Part shown: piece by piece, positions 1 through 6,639 of the stretch
Numbering within the stretch: the first letter of the stretch is position 1
Layout of the letters: each line of letters begins with the position of its first letter
Assembly (NCBI GenBank): GCA_003153935.1
Contig: PMCA01000007.1
Coordinates: 1 to 11,599, forward strand
Reading direction: 5' to 3'
Length of the DNA: 11,599 nt
Source of the DNA: Elusimicrobiota bacterium
GTDB lineage: Bacteria > CAYTYR01 > UBA6262
The notes under the pieces: model-generated
Databases searched by the model: none
What the model saw: the letters and a program-made list of their open reading frames with translations, nothing else
What the model was told of the DNA's origin: nothing
Program-made: the position numbers and the translations under genes

Positions 1-52
1 TGTAAAGACGAATTATAAGGTCAGCCGAAAGTCTGTATGTAAACATTGTTAT

Positions 53-631
53 TCATGCGTCTCCCACCTTGATCTCAAAAGGCGCCAGCAATGCTAAAAC
101 TTCCGGATATGAAAAACGCGCATTTTTCAGCCGGTTATGCGTAGGATCAATATAATAATGCCGCGCTCCGGTAAAATTCGCTTTTTCCAGGATAGTATTG
201 TGGAACTTGCTGCCGGCGAAGTCCGAACCGGAAAAATCAGCCTCTCTAAGGTCGGTATTCAGGAAGTCTGTCTTATGAATAACGCATTCAATGAACCGGC
301 TGCCTTTCATCTTAAGACCGTGAAAATCACACATTTCGATCTTACATTTCTTAAACTGCCAATCCAACAGTAACGGATTGACGGCCTCACAGACCACGCC
401 GATCAGTTTACAGCCATCCAGCGTAACACATCGAAAACTGCAGCCGTCAACGTTCACATTCGCAAAATTGCAGTCAAGGAATGTGCAGTCAATAAAAACC
501 GAAGCCGTCAGCCGGCACTCGCTCAGGTCACAGCTCTTGAATACGCATCCTGTAAAAGTCTTACTCGCCAGGTCGTGGTCAAAAGCAGAAATGTCCTTAA
601 ATGTTTGGTCTTCAAATGAGCTTTCTTTCAA
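53..631 (-). CDS. Pentapeptide-repeat protein, Qnr/MfpA-like fold
   Basis: A 192-residue protein built almost wholly of five-residue repeats with Phe or Leu at the centre (F26, F31, L36, L41, F46, F51, F56, F66, L71, L76, then F113 to F153). Such repeats fold into a right-handed quadrilateral beta-helix. A break near residues 79-98 (NPLLLDW) and a C-terminal tail with IDP (161-163), ARF (171-173) and a PEVLALL helix match the roughly 190-residue Qnr/MfpA/YjbI-like group. Known members of that group mimic DNA and bind gyrase, but many have no known role, and quinolone protection cannot be read from the sequence. It is rich in cysteine, with C29, C34, C39 and C49, C54 spaced five apart. The start is TTG, with AAAGGAG about 9 nt upstream; no in-frame ATG fits better. 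It lies 92 nt after rnr, apparently with its own promoter. Presumably cytoplasmic, as no signal peptide is seen. Confidence 0.85.
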   Translation of the reverse strand: MKESSFEDQTFKDISAFDHDLASKTFTGCVFKSCDLSECRLTASVFIDCTFLDCNFANVNVDGCSFRCVTLDGCKLIGVVCEAVNPLLLDWQFKKCKIEMCDFHGLKMKGSRFIECVIHKTDFLNTDLREADFSGSDFAGSKFHNTILEKANFTGARHYYIDPTHNRLKNARFSYPEVLALLAPFEIKVGDA

Positions 632-666
632 TGTGCCTATCTCCTTTGAGGCTGTGAATAAACTTT

Positions 667-707
667 ATTATAGTTTAGTATCGTGTCCCCGGATTCTCCC
701 GGATTCT
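667..707 (-). promoter_or_regulatory. Candidate activator-type promoter for the pentapeptide gene
   Basis: On the minus strand a perfect TATAAT (667-672) lies 35 nt upstream of the TTG start. The hexamer 17 nt further up (690-695) reads AATCCG, a poor -35 box. Two perfect tandem copies of a 10-bp word (plus strand CCCGGATTCT at 688-697 and 698-707) cover exactly that position. Two repeats one helical turn apart over a weak -35 box suggest an activator or repressor site. This is inference from spacing alone. Confidence 0.45.
688..707. repeat. Perfect tandem 10-bp direct repeat (2 copies)
   Basis: CCCGGATTCT occurs twice in direct succession in the 92-nt gap between rnr and the pentapeptide gene. 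Both copies are identical. They sit just upstream of a TATAAT box, which makes a regulatory role plausible. A two-copy slippage product is the alternative. Confidence 0.7.
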
Positions 708-723
708 ATGTTAGATTGATTAT

Positions 724-2694
724 TTAATGTCTTCTTTTATTCCGGCCGGGATGGGGATGTTTGAGTTTGGTCATACGCCACTCGGTAGGGAGTTGGGTTT
801 TATTACCGAGCGAAAAGTCTATCTTCCCCTCTATCGGATCCACTTTGTCTAATTTAACCTTCAGTTTGTCGCCAAGTTTAAGATTGGTTTCGCGCACAAA
901 TCCTTCGGCGCCGCTATCACCGACACGGACGAAGGAACCCCTCTCCATCACTGAAACCACGATGCCGTCCATAACTTCCCCTATCTTCGTCTTAAGCAAT
1001 TCCGCGCGCATCAGGTCCACCGACTTATTCTCACACTCCGCCGCGGCGCGTTCACGCTCCGAGCAATGCACCCCGACTTCTTCCAGCGGCAGCGCGCCAT
1101 GATCCTCTTTTTTATGCAGCAGGAGAGCTTTAATGGCCCGGTGGGCTGTGAGATCCGGGTATCTCCTGATGGGCGAGGTAAAATGAGCGTAAGCCAGAGC
1201 AGCAATGCCGAAATGCCCTTCTGACACAGGCGAGTAAATCGCTTGCTGCATACTGCGCACCATCATTGAATTGATGATATCCTCGAGTGGATGCCCCTGC
1301 GCCTGGCGCAGGATATCCTGCAAAGCTTTGTGAGTGTTCCGGCCGGTAAGATGTCCGGCTGATAATCCCAGCTCACCGAGCGTTTTGGCTAGGTCTTTTA
1401 TCTTATCAGGGTCCGGCACGTCATGCCGCCGGTGCAGGAACGGAGCATGTGCGGCTATCAGTTCGGTGGCTATGGCTTCGTTGGCTAACAGCATGAACTC
1501 CTCAATAAGCCGATGGCTCGCCAGTCTCGGGCGGAGAACCACACTTAAAGGTTTGCCGTTAGCGTCAACTTCAACTTTATATTCCGGGAGGTTGAAATCC
1601 AGTGCGCCTCTCTCCACCCGGCGCTGATACAATGTCTCCGCCAGCTGGCCCATGCGCGCTATGGCTACGGCCGCTGCACCAGGTACATCAGCTACTTGAC
1701 CTCCGTCCAGCAGAACCTGGACTTCTTCATAAGTGAATCTCCGGCAGGAACGAATAACCGTATTAGCCATGCGGCGCCTGACAACATTCCCTTCGGCATT
1801 AATATCCATAAAGACCGATACTGTCAGCCGTTCCTGGAAAGGCACCAGACTGCATAAATTGTTTGATAATGAAGGCGGCAGCATCGGTACCACCCGGTCG
1901 GGCAGGTAAACGCTGGTCCCGCGCTGGTAAGCTTCTTTATCCAGGGGGGAACCTACTTTCACATAATGACCCACATCGGCAATGTGCACCCCTAACCGGA
2001 CCATATTCATATCCAGCCGTTCCAGTGAGACCGCGTCGTCAAAATCTTTAGCGTCTGCGCCGTCGATAGTCACTATCGGCAGATGGAATAATTCTTCCCG
2101 TCCGTGCCAGTCCGCCGGTGCGAGTTTATCAGGCAATGAGTTGCTTTGGGTAAGTACATCTTTGGGAAAGGTTTCACTGATGCCACGCGACCGCAGCAGC
2201 ATGGTAATGCGAGTTTTAACGTTATCAGCCTGGCCCAGGATCTCGGTTACCACCCCGGCAGCGCCGATCCTCTCTGTGGGCCAACGCTTAATTTCCAATA
2301 CCGTTACCGCTCCGGCTACGGGAGCTATCTTATGCAGGAAACCGGTCACTTCAGTGGCTGGCGTATCTCCTTTTTCGGAAGACACTATCCAGCCATGCGG
2401 AAGTTTTTTCAGGATGCCGATAATATTTTTGTGCGCGTGTTCAAGCACCTCAATTATCTCGCCGGCGAAACGTCCGTCCGCTTCACGGTGGACCTTGGCG
2501 GATACCCGGTCGCCGTCCATGGCCAGGGCCAGCCCCCGCCCATGAAGGAAAACGTCGGCGCCGTCTTTGGTCTCCGCCAGCAGGAACGCGAAACGCCCGT
2601 GATGCTGGATCACGCCCTTGACGATAGTTTCCTTGCTTTTATCAGAGCGTTTCCTTAAATGATCTCTATTATGATCTCTAAATTGTCTTTTCAT
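724..2694 (-). CDS. rnr: Ribonuclease R (RNB-family 3'-5' exoribonuclease)
   Basis: Processive 3'-5' exoribonuclease that degrades structured RNA, including rRNA and mRNA. Cold-shock-type domains span about residues 24-160, with the typical FVFL-type pattern as DVFLHGRGLALAMDGDRV. The RNB catalytic domain spans about 200-525. Its metal-binding motif IDGADAKDFDDAV gives acidic residues D211, D217, D219 and D220. GTSVYLPDRV (259-268), SNNLCSL and HFTSPIRRYPDL (504-515) are also family signatures. An S1 domain covers about 572-629, followed by a basic tail ending RNKRRH. At 656 residues it is shorter than E. coli RNase R (813): the N-terminal helix-turn-helix is absent, and the S1 domain lacks the loop of about 25 residues that normally carries a DYYxFD motif. 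The ATG overlaps the stop of the acetyltransferase gene (ATGA), so translation is probably coupled. The ribosome site is weak (GAGG about 12 nt upstream), which fits coupling. Confidence 0.96.
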   Translation of the reverse strand: MKRQFRDHNRDHLRKRSDKSKETIVKGVIQHHGRFAFLLAETKDGADVFLHGRGLALAMDGDRVSAKVHREADGRFAGEIIEVLEHAHKNIIGILKKLPHGWIVSSEKGDTPATEVTGFLHKIAPVAGAVTVLEIKRWPTERIGAAGVVTEILGQADNVKTRITMLLRSRGISETFPKDVLTQSNSLPDKLAPADWHGREELFHLPIVTIDGADAKDFDDAVSLERLDMNMVRLGVHIADVGHYVKVGSPLDKEAYQRGTSVYLPDRVVPMLPPSLSNNLCSLVPFQERLTVSVFMDINAEGNVVRRRMANTVIRSCRRFTYEEVQVLLDGGQVADVPGAAAVAIARMGQLAETLYQRRVERGALDFNLPEYKVEVDANGKPLSVVLRPRLASHRLIEEFMLLANEAIATELIAAHAPFLHRRHDVPDPDKIKDLAKTLGELGLSAGHLTGRNTHKALQDILRQAQGHPLEDIINSMMVRSMQQAIYSPVSEGHFGIAALAYAHFTSPIRRYPDLTAHRAIKALLLHKKEDHGALPLEEVGVHCSERERAAAECENKSVDLMRAELLKTKIGEVMDGIVVSVMERGSFVRVGDSGAEGFVRETNLKLGDKLKVKLDKVDPIEGKIDFSLGNKTQLPTEWRMTKLKHPHPGRNKRRH

Positions 2695-3206
2695 ATAAAT
2701 GTCGCCTCGATGTAATCTACTGGTTCTTCGCTGTTAGTATATTTCCATTTATCGACTTTTCTGATATCAGTTATCTTCATTTTCTTCTGGATGATCTGGC
2801 TGAAGTTGTTTATGACCCTGGCGTGCAGGGAAATATTGTGGAAGCCCCTCTTGTCTAATTCCAGCTGCAGAGCCTCCATTATTGAGGAGAATCCGTTCTG
2901 TCCCCTGTATTCGGGCAGAATGGCTATGGTCTCAATATAATATCTTGAAGCATCCCCATGCATTAACGGGTCATCATCCTTCAATTCTATGACCGCGTTA
3001 ATATGAGGAATAGCCAGAATAAAGCCAACGGTTTTAGCGTTATCCTTTAACAAAATACAGACATTATTCCTATTCTTAAGCATCCCGCGATAATACTCTT
3101 TTTCGTTACCATAATTCCAGGCCGTCGGAAAAGCGCCGCTATTGATCGCGCTTATACCATCTACGATACTTTCATCAAAATTATGCACAACCTCTGTTTT
3201 GAGCAT
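2691..3206 (-). CDS. GNAT-family N-acetyltransferase
   Basis: A 171-residue protein with the GNAT fold pattern. A central strand, GFILAIPHI (61-69), leads to motif A, ETIAILPEYRGQNGFSSIM (92-110), where acetyl-CoA pyrophosphate normally binds the loop after the strand. A helix (EALQLELDKRG) and a further strand, NISLHARVINN (124-134), follow. The pyrophosphate loop departs from the usual R-x-x-G-x-G/A: here it is R101-G-Q-N-G-F, so both canonical glycine positions are replaced. The substrate cannot be predicted. The gene starts 11 nt after the phosphatase stop with a good ribosome site (GGGGAG). It shares four bases with rnr, so the two proteins are made from one message. In E. coli a GNAT enzyme acetylates RNase R and alters its stability. 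Whether this one acts on RNase R is only a suggestion from adjacency. Confidence 0.85.
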   Translation of the reverse strand: MLKTEVVHNFDESIVDGISAINSGAFPTAWNYGNEKEYYRGMLKNRNNVCILLKDNAKTVGFILAIPHINAVIELKDDDPLMHGDASRYYIETIAILPEYRGQNGFSSIMEALQLELDKRGFHNISLHARVINNFSQIIQKKMKITDIRKVDKWKYTNSEEPVDYIEATFI

Positions 3207-3217
3207 TATCTCCCCTG

Positions 3218-3829
3218 CTATGGAATATATTCGAATTCTGGTTCGGGCGCTAAATCGACTTTATTTTGGAGTGCTTTTGGGTCCACTTTTCTGAGATATC
3301 TCCGGAGATTAAAGAAGATCTCATGGAACCCGAAGCGGGAAAGTTCCCCCTGCACTTTTTCTTTCGGCCAGCCCTGCACGGTCATCCGGTAAACGCCGAC
3401 CATCGTCCCGGTGCGGTCGGCGCCGTGCTGGCAGTGAACGAAGAAAGGGGCAAAATCCTTATCAGAAACAGCTTTCAGAAAGGCGATCGCTTCATTATCT
3501 CCGACGTTGTTGGCTTCCATGGGTATATATAAATAATAGAATCCCAGGCCTTTAATGAATTTAGCGTCGGGATAGGAAGCCCGGAGGTTTATTATGGTCT
3601 TGATGCCCATCTTCTTCAACTGCGCGAAACCTTCCGCGGTCGGCTGTTCTCCCCGGTAAAGCTCATCAGAGACTTGGGCAAAATTACCCAACCCGGGTAT
3701 ATTGTTTACCGGCGTGGCATAGGTATATTCGTCTGGTTGCGGGTCAGCGCAAACCGGTCGGCTATAAACAGCAAATACCAGCAAGAATAGGATGGCTGTT
3801 GATCTAATAAAGTGTTTATTCAGGACCAT
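3218..3829 (-). CDS. Exported TpbA-like dual-specificity/tyrosine phosphatase
   Basis: A 203-residue protein with a signal peptide (hydrophobic 11-22, likely cut after VCA at 26-28), placing it in the periplasm. The cysteine-phosphatase signature C-x5-R is intact as HCQHGADRTG (132-141), with nucleophile C133, phosphate-binding R139 and T140. The segments LYRGEQPTAEGF (58-68) and GIKTIINLRASYPDAKF (75-91) match bacterial dual-specificity phosphatases. So does the stretch after the loop, VYRMTVQGW (146-154). The whole resembles Pseudomonas TpbA, which dephosphorylates a membrane diguanylate cyclase and thereby controls biofilm; that role is not shown here. D111 in the NNVGDNEA loop is a candidate general acid. 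It lies 45 nt after the TPR gene and 11 nt before the GNAT gene, in the same direction, so probably one operon. A GGAGG directly abuts the ATG, unusually close; CTG codon 3 has better spacing, but ATG is kept. Confidence 0.88.
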   Translation of the reverse strand: MVLNKHFIRSTAILFLLVFAVYSRPVCADPQPDEYTYATPVNNIPGLGNFAQVSDELYRGEQPTAEGFAQLKKMGIKTIINLRASYPDAKFIKGLGFYYLYIPMEANNVGDNEAIAFLKAVSDKDFAPFFVHCQHGADRTGTMVGVYRMTVQGWPKEKVQGELSRFGFHEIFFNLRRYLRKVDPKALQNKVDLAPEPEFEYIP

Positions 3830-3874
3830 CCTCCGAATCTTTTAGCCAGAGTTTCTTATTCTTGGCAGTATATA

Positions 3875-4579
3875 TTATGGATTTTTCAGTGCTTTTTCCG
3901 CTCGATCCGCTCCGGCGTCATTATTACTGCTTTTATACTTTTCCTTGGCTGTTGCCAGCATTTTATTGGCCTGCTCCTTTTGACCTAAAAGACCATACGT
4001 GACCCCGATATTATAATAAACATCCGGGCTATTGGGCTTTAACTCCAGGGCTTTTTTATAGGCAGTAAGAGCCTGCTCGTTATCATTCATGTTACGATAA
4101 GTATTCCCCATATTATTGTAGGCCTTAAAATTATCCGATTTGAGGTCAATTGAGGTTTTATAAGCTTCTATAGCTTTGGCATAACTACCCATGGCGTTAT
4201 GGCAATTACCGATGCTGTTATAGGCCTGGTAATCTTTTGGCTTTACTGCCAGGACCTTTTTGTAGGCCTCCTCAGCTTCCGCATACCGTCCGAGGGAATA
4301 ATAAGTATTTCCCAAATTGAAATAAGCGTCAACGTTTACGATCTTATCATTAATGATCTTTTTTAGGGCCGCAGCTTTTTGGCTGGTCTCTATCCTGGGA
4401 GCAACTTCTGGAGGTTTTACCGGCTTGGTAATTGGGACCGTAGGTATATTAACAATAGGGCTTATAATTGCCGGAACTTCTTTGATATTAGCCGGCTTTT
4501 TCTGAAGATTATATATTAAATAAATTGTATTAACTAATACGAGCAGGACAAAGATACCGATAACTATTTTATATTTCAT
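3875..4579 (-). CDS. Membrane-anchored TPR protein
   Basis: A 234-residue protein with one N-terminal membrane segment (about 4-23) and a Pro/Ile/Val-rich linker (29-62). Four tandem tetratricopeptide repeats follow, at about 82-115, 116-149, 150-183 and 184-217. Each has the family pattern, for example AYFNLGNTYYSLGRYAEAEEAYKKVL and AYNNMGNTYRNMNDNEQALTAYKKAL. TPRs are protein-protein scaffolds, here probably facing the periplasm because the anchor is N-terminal with a short basic cytoplasmic end. The segment lacks a lipobox or a clear cleavage site, so anchoring is more likely than secretion. It is the first gene of the unit holding the phosphatase, GNAT and rnr. The ribosome site is modest (AGGGAT about 7 nt upstream). 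The partner is unknown; the TpbA-like phosphatase encoded next to it is the nearest candidate by compartment. Confidence 0.85.
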   Translation of the reverse strand: MKYKIVIGIFVLLVLVNTIYLIYNLQKKPANIKEVPAIISPIVNIPTVPITKPVKPPEVAPRIETSQKAAALKKIINDKIVNVDAYFNLGNTYYSLGRYAEAEEAYKKVLAVKPKDYQAYNSIGNCHNAMGSYAKAIEAYKTSIDLKSDNFKAYNNMGNTYRNMNDNEQALTAYKKALELKPNSPDVYYNIGVTYGLLGQKEQANKMLATAKEKYKSSNNDAGADRAEKALKNP

Positions 4580-4610
4580 AACCGATCCCTGGATTTAATA
4601 ATCTGGTTAT

Positions 4611-4639
4611 ATTTTATCATAATTAGCCCTCATAAACAA
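4611..4639 (-). promoter_or_regulatory. Candidate sigma-70 promoter of the TPR-phosphatase-GNAT-rnr unit
   Basis: On the minus strand TTGTTT (4634-4639) is followed by exactly 17 nt and TAAAAT (4611-4616, five of six consensus bases), 31 nt upstream of the TPR start codon. The -35 box is weak, matching only TTG. The region is AT-rich and lies immediately after the typA terminator, where a promoter is needed. Confidence 0.4.
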
Positions 4640-4669
4640 TGAAAACCACCGTATTTTGGTGGTTTTCAT
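4639..4669 (-). terminator. Intrinsic terminator of typA (perfect 12-bp stem)
   Basis: ATGAAAACCACC (4639-4650) and GGTGGTTTTCAT (4658-4669) are perfect reverse complements around a 7-nt loop. The 3' arm in the direction of typA transcription contains TTTT and is followed by a T-rich TGTTTATG. This lies 27 nt beyond the typA stop. The stem is symmetric, so it could also block readthrough from the other strand, although no plus-strand gene is seen. Confidence 0.85.
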
Positions 4670-4695
4670 GGGAATATTCAGTTGCGAACTAATAA

Positions 4696-6534
4696 TTATG
4701 CTGCTTGCCTGGCGGCGCGTTCTTTTGATTTGCGTTCATTCTCGTCGAGATACTGCTTGCGTAGGCGGATACTTTTAGGGGTGATCTCCACTAGTTCGTT
4801 GTCTTCCACGAACTCCAGGGCAAATTCCAGGGTCATTTCCCGGGGCGGGATGAGCCGGATAGCTTCATCCGCGTTGGAGGAGCGCATATTAGTCAGCTTT
4901 TTCTCCCGGATAACGTTTACAATGAGGTCATCGCCTTTATTATTCACTCCTATGATCATGCCTTCGTAGAGGTCGTCTCCCGGTTTGATGAAGATCTCGC
5001 CTCTTTCCTGCAGGTACCATAAGGCGTAAGCAATGGCCCGGCCGCCGCTCATGGATACCAGTACTCCGGCCTGGCGGTGGACGATATCACCTTTATATTT
5101 CTGGTACTGGTAAAAGTTCTGGTACATGATGCCGGTGCCGCGGGTCATCATCATCAGGTCGCTCCTGAACCCGAGCAGACCCCTGGTCGGGATAAGGAAG
5201 TTCATGCGCACCGTGCCTATTGTCGTGATCCCCATATTTTTCATCAGGGCTTTCCGGCTGCCCAGCGCCTGTATAACTGAGCCCTGGTATCCCTCGTCAA
5301 CCTCTATCATCACTTCTTCTACTGGCTCGAGAACCTCGCCATCAATCTCCCGCATGATGACCTTGGGAGAGGAAACTTCCATTTCATAGCCTTCGCGACG
5401 CATGGTTTCTATCAGGATGGACAGGTGCAGTTCGCCCCGTCCGGCGACCTCATATTTCTCGCTGCCCGGCACGGGCTTGATCTTAATGCCGACATTGGTC
5501 AGGACCTCATGCTCGAGTCTCTCCTTGATATGTCTTGAGGTAAGGAAACGTCCGCCGTCTTTGCCTGCCAGCGGGCTGGTATTATGCGAGAAGACCATGG
5601 ATATGGTCGGCTCGTCTATCTTGATGGTCGGCAGTGCCTCCGGATTGTCGATGCTCGCCAGCGTCTCGCCGACGTTTACATCCTCCATACCGGCGATCAT
5701 GATAATGTCACCGGCTTCAGCGTTATCCACTTCCACCTTTTTTAAACCTTTATATTTTAGTATCCTGGTCACTTTGGCCTGCCTGACAGAGCCGTCTATT
5801 TTTACCAGTGCCATCTGCTCACCGGTTTTGATCTTGCCGTGGACGATGCGGCCGATGGAAATCTGGCCGATATACGGGTCATAATCCAGCATGGTGATGA
5901 GCATCTGGAACGGTTTATCCGGGTCAGCTACCGGCGGCAGGACGCGGTGTAAAATTGTATCGAGCAGGGGTTTCATATCCTTACCTTCGTCTTCCATGTC
6001 CAGCTTGGCTATGCCGTCTTTGCCGGAAGCGAACACTATCGGGAAGTCCATCTGCTCATCCGTGGCGTTCAATTCGTCGAACAGGTCAAAGGTCATATCG
6101 GAGACTTCATGGGGACGGGCGTTGGGCCGGTCGATCTTGTTGACGACCAGTATGGGCTTGAGATGCAGTTCCAGGGCCTTCTTGGAGACGAACTTGGTCT
6201 GCGGCATGGGCCCTTCCTGCGCATCGACCAGCAGAAGAACGCCATCTACCATTTTCAGGATGCGCTCTACTTCACTGCCGAAATCCGCGTGGCCGGGAGT
6301 GTCCACGATATTGAACTGGACCCCTTTATAAATAAAGGAAGCGTTCTTGGAAAATATGGTTATACCGCGCTCTTTTTCGAGCGGGTTGGAATCCATGATC
6401 GTGGACTCTCCTTCTTTAAAATCATAGGCCCCGGTTTGTTTTAACAGGGCGTCCACGAGAGTGGTTTTGCCATGGTCCACGTGGGCGATGATGGCGACGT
6501 TCCTGACGTCTTTGCGGCGTTTCTGGTTAGTCAT
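4696..6534 (-). CDS. typA: Translational GTPase TypA/BipA
   Basis: Ribosome-associated GTPase related to EF-G and LepA. It assists 50S assembly and growth under stress such as cold. All GTP-binding motifs are intact: G1 AHVDHGKTT (17-25), G2 RGITI (56-60, with T59), G3 DTPGH (78-82), G4 NKID (132-135) and G5 SGKDG (170-174). Domain II, the EF-G-like domain III and domain V follow, then the TypA-specific C-terminal domain with GLLGFRSDLMMMTRGTGIM and QYQKYKGDI. The length of 612 residues is normal for the family. ATG was chosen because AAGGAG sits 5 nt upstream. The gene is monocistronic on sequence evidence: it has its own promoter (6587-6615), a terminator hairpin inside its short leader, and a 12-bp hairpin after its stop. 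Confidence 0.97.
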   Translation of the reverse strand: MTNQKRRKDVRNVAIIAHVDHGKTTLVDALLKQTGAYDFKEGESTIMDSNPLEKERGITIFSKNASFIYKGVQFNIVDTPGHADFGSEVERILKMVDGVLLLVDAQEGPMPQTKFVSKKALELHLKPILVVNKIDRPNARPHEVSDMTFDLFDELNATDEQMDFPIVFASGKDGIAKLDMEDEGKDMKPLLDTILHRVLPPVADPDKPFQMLITMLDYDPYIGQISIGRIVHGKIKTGEQMALVKIDGSVRQAKVTRILKYKGLKKVEVDNAEAGDIIMIAGMEDVNVGETLASIDNPEALPTIKIDEPTISMVFSHNTSPLAGKDGGRFLTSRHIKERLEHEVLTNVGIKIKPVPGSEKYEVAGRGELHLSILIETMRREGYEMEVSSPKVIMREIDGEVLEPVEEVMIEVDEGYQGSVIQALGSRKALMKNMGITTIGTVRMNFLIPTRGLLGFRSDLMMMTRGTGIMYQNFYQYQKYKGDIVHRQAGVLVSMSGGRAIAYALWYLQERGEIFIKPGDDLYEGMIIGVNNKGDDLIVNVIREKKLTNMRSSNADEAIRLIPPREMTLEFALEFVEDNELVEITPKSIRLRKQYLDENERKSKERAARQAA

Positions 6535-6550
6535 TAAAGCTCCTTGGCAT

Positions 6551-6578
6551 AAAAAAAATGGCTGGGTTTCCCCAACCA
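6551..6578 (-). terminator. Intrinsic terminator of the usher-like operon, also in the typA leader
   Basis: On the minus strand an 8-bp stem TGGTTGGG/CCCAGCCA (one U-G wobble), closed by a GAAA tetraloop, is followed by eight Ts. This is a textbook rho-independent terminator, ending 62-89 nt after the stop of the 946-residue gene. The T-run ends only 16 nt before the typA ATG, and the predicted typA start point (about 6580) is just before the stem. The same hairpin would therefore be the very 5' end of typA mRNA. Confidence 0.92.
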
Positions 6579-6586
6579 GTAACTTA

Positions 6587-6615
6587 ATAGTACCTGAATT
6601 TCAGCGCTTTGTCAA
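6587..6615 (-). promoter_or_regulatory. Sigma-70 promoter of typA
   Basis: On the minus strand a perfect TTGACA (6610-6615), a 17-nt spacer and TACTAT (6587-6592) form a strong housekeeping promoter. It lies 25 nt after the usher-like gene's stop. Initiation is expected near 6580. The spacer contains a small palindrome, CTGAAATTCAG (6594-6604), which could bind a regulator but may be chance. Confidence 0.85.
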
Positions 6616-6639
6616 CCTATATTGTCATTTTGCGACCGG

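Noticed and set aside
12-17. Perfect TATAAT on the minus strand after the pentapeptide gene
   Set aside because: No acceptable -35 box at 16-18 nt spacing (TTTACA is 20 nt away) and the next gene lies outside the window, so it is not reported as a promoter.
761-2658. Several long plus-strand open frames across rnr
   Set aside because: They mirror the strongly supported minus-strand RNase R reading frame, show no domain features, and lack ribosome sites.
5077-6444. Long plus-strand open frames across typA
   Set aside because: Shadows of a highly conserved gene on the opposite strand; low-complexity Ser/Arg-rich translations without recognisable motifs.
6527-6550. Seven-codon upstream ORF (MPRSFND) overlapping the typA start
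   Set aside because: Its ATG follows a run of eight Ts with no ribosome site, and it is so short that chance explains it.
6594-6604. Palindrome CTGAAATTCAG in the typA promoter spacer as an operator
   Set aside because: Half-sites of five bases are easily found by chance, and no second copy is seen nearby; only mentioned within the promoter entry.
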